49,207 nucleotides of DNA from Clostridiaceae bacterium (GTDB lineage: Bacteria > Bacillota > Clostridia > Oscillospirales > Acutalibacteraceae): the NCBI GenBank assembly GCA_016288315.1, contig JAEEYU010000010.1:1-49207 (forward strand). The letters are read 5' to 3'. Below the pieces are notes generated by a model. It was not told where the DNA came from and made no database searches. It saw nothing but the letters and a program-made list of their open reading frames with translations. Both the position numbers and the translations under genes were made by a program. Below are positions 49,009 through 49,207 of the stretch, in pieces (position 1 is the stretch's first letter; each line of letters starts with the position of its first letter).

Positions 49009-49207
49009 TTAAACCTTTTCCGCGTCAAAATCAATCACAATGTTGTTCTCCGACGGCTTTAAATTCGTGTATTTCACGCCCGCCGCGTCAAACATTCTTT
49101 TCGACGCCCTTGTCGAAGGCGAATCGGCGTATTTGTCCGAAAGATAAAACACTTCCCTTATTCCGCACTGAATAATCGCCTTTGCGCACTCGTTGCAGGG
49201 GAAGAGC
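49009..49207 (-). CDS. dCMP/CMP deaminase-family protein, C-terminal part, cut by the window edge
   Basis: The minus strand is open from the edge to a TAA at 49009-49011 (65 full codons). It begins LFPCNECAKAI, the PCxxC zinc motif of cytidine/deoxycytidylate deaminases, and continues GIREVFYLSDKY and RMFDAAGVKY, which fits the end of deoxycytidylate deaminase (ComEB-like). The enzyme makes dUMP for thymidylate synthesis. The N-terminal HAE catalytic motif lies outside the window. Confidence 0.85.
   Translation of the reverse strand, partial: LFPCNECAKAIIQCGIREVFYLSDKYADSPSTRASKRMFDAAGVKYTNLKPSENNIVIDFDAEKV

Overview
The window reads as ordinary chromosome of an anaerobic, low-to-medium G+C member of the Clostridia (Bacillota), most like the Oscillospirales/Ruminococcaceae. 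This rests on gene order and style: strong AGGAGG-type ribosome binding sites, topA followed by folate-dependent trmFO, rnc followed by a radical-SAM gene and smc, infC-rpmI-rplT behind an attenuated leader, and a YbiT-type ABC-F protein. Base composition looks close to 50 % G+C with GC-rich third positions (judged by eye, not computed). No phage, insertion sequence, CRISPR array or tRNA gene was seen. The window cuts one gene at each end.

Layout. 1-1.7 kb (+): end of an unknown protein, a NagD-type HAD phosphatase, and maf. 1.7-13.6 kb (-): a genome-maintenance and RNA-processing series read from right to left: TrmH-family rRNA methylase, dprA, topA, trmFO, rnc, radical-SAM protein, smc, then a class II aldolase-like gene with its own promoter. 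13.7-15.1 kb (-): infC-rpmI-rplT with a leader attenuator and an ATC start codon on infC. 15.1-17.2 kb: a small zinc-ribbon protein (+) behind a 20-T tract, a solitary 5S rRNA (-) with its own consensus promoter and terminator, and a membrane-anchored lipase (-). 17.3-25.3 kb (+): one tightly packed run, rpe, three Rnf/Nqr-like membrane subunits (D, E, A), a small membrane protein, an LCP-like protein, a transglutaminase-like protein, then folE-folP-folB-folK. 25.3-30.5 kb: an AT-rich unknown exported protein (-), trmO, an oxidoreductase, and a copper-type P-ATPase with a C-terminal CopZ-like domain. 30.6-41 kb (-): a secreted CAP protein and a complete aromatic amino acid operon (pheA, aroB, aroC, a fused aroE-aroK, aroQ, aroA, tyrA, aroF), preceded by a methyltransferase and a leader peptide rich in Phe, Tyr and Trp. 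41.2-49.2 kb: a secreted PHP-domain protein (+), a DUF218 protein, a Cof-type HAD phosphatase, an ABC-F protein and two paralogous lipoproteins (-), exonuclease III (+), and the end of a dCMP deaminase (-).

The most interesting items are these. First, an apparent transcription attenuator of the leader-peptide type in front of pheA-aro: a 53-residue ORF with 11 aromatic residues in a 17-residue stretch, a terminator hairpin, and a 10-bp antiterminator pairing that a ribosome finishing the leader would block. Second, an Rnf/Nqr-like D-E-A membrane core with no C, G or B subunit, in which three of the four cysteines expected to hold the intramembrane iron-sulfur centre are absent. Third, several unusual translation starts: ATC on infC, apparently ACG on copA, a hairpin between the ribosome binding site and the start of maf, and an internal start that could release free CopZ. 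Fourth, a stand-alone 5S rRNA gene.

All functional calls come from reading motifs, gene order and sequence signals. No database search, folding program or composition calculation was run.
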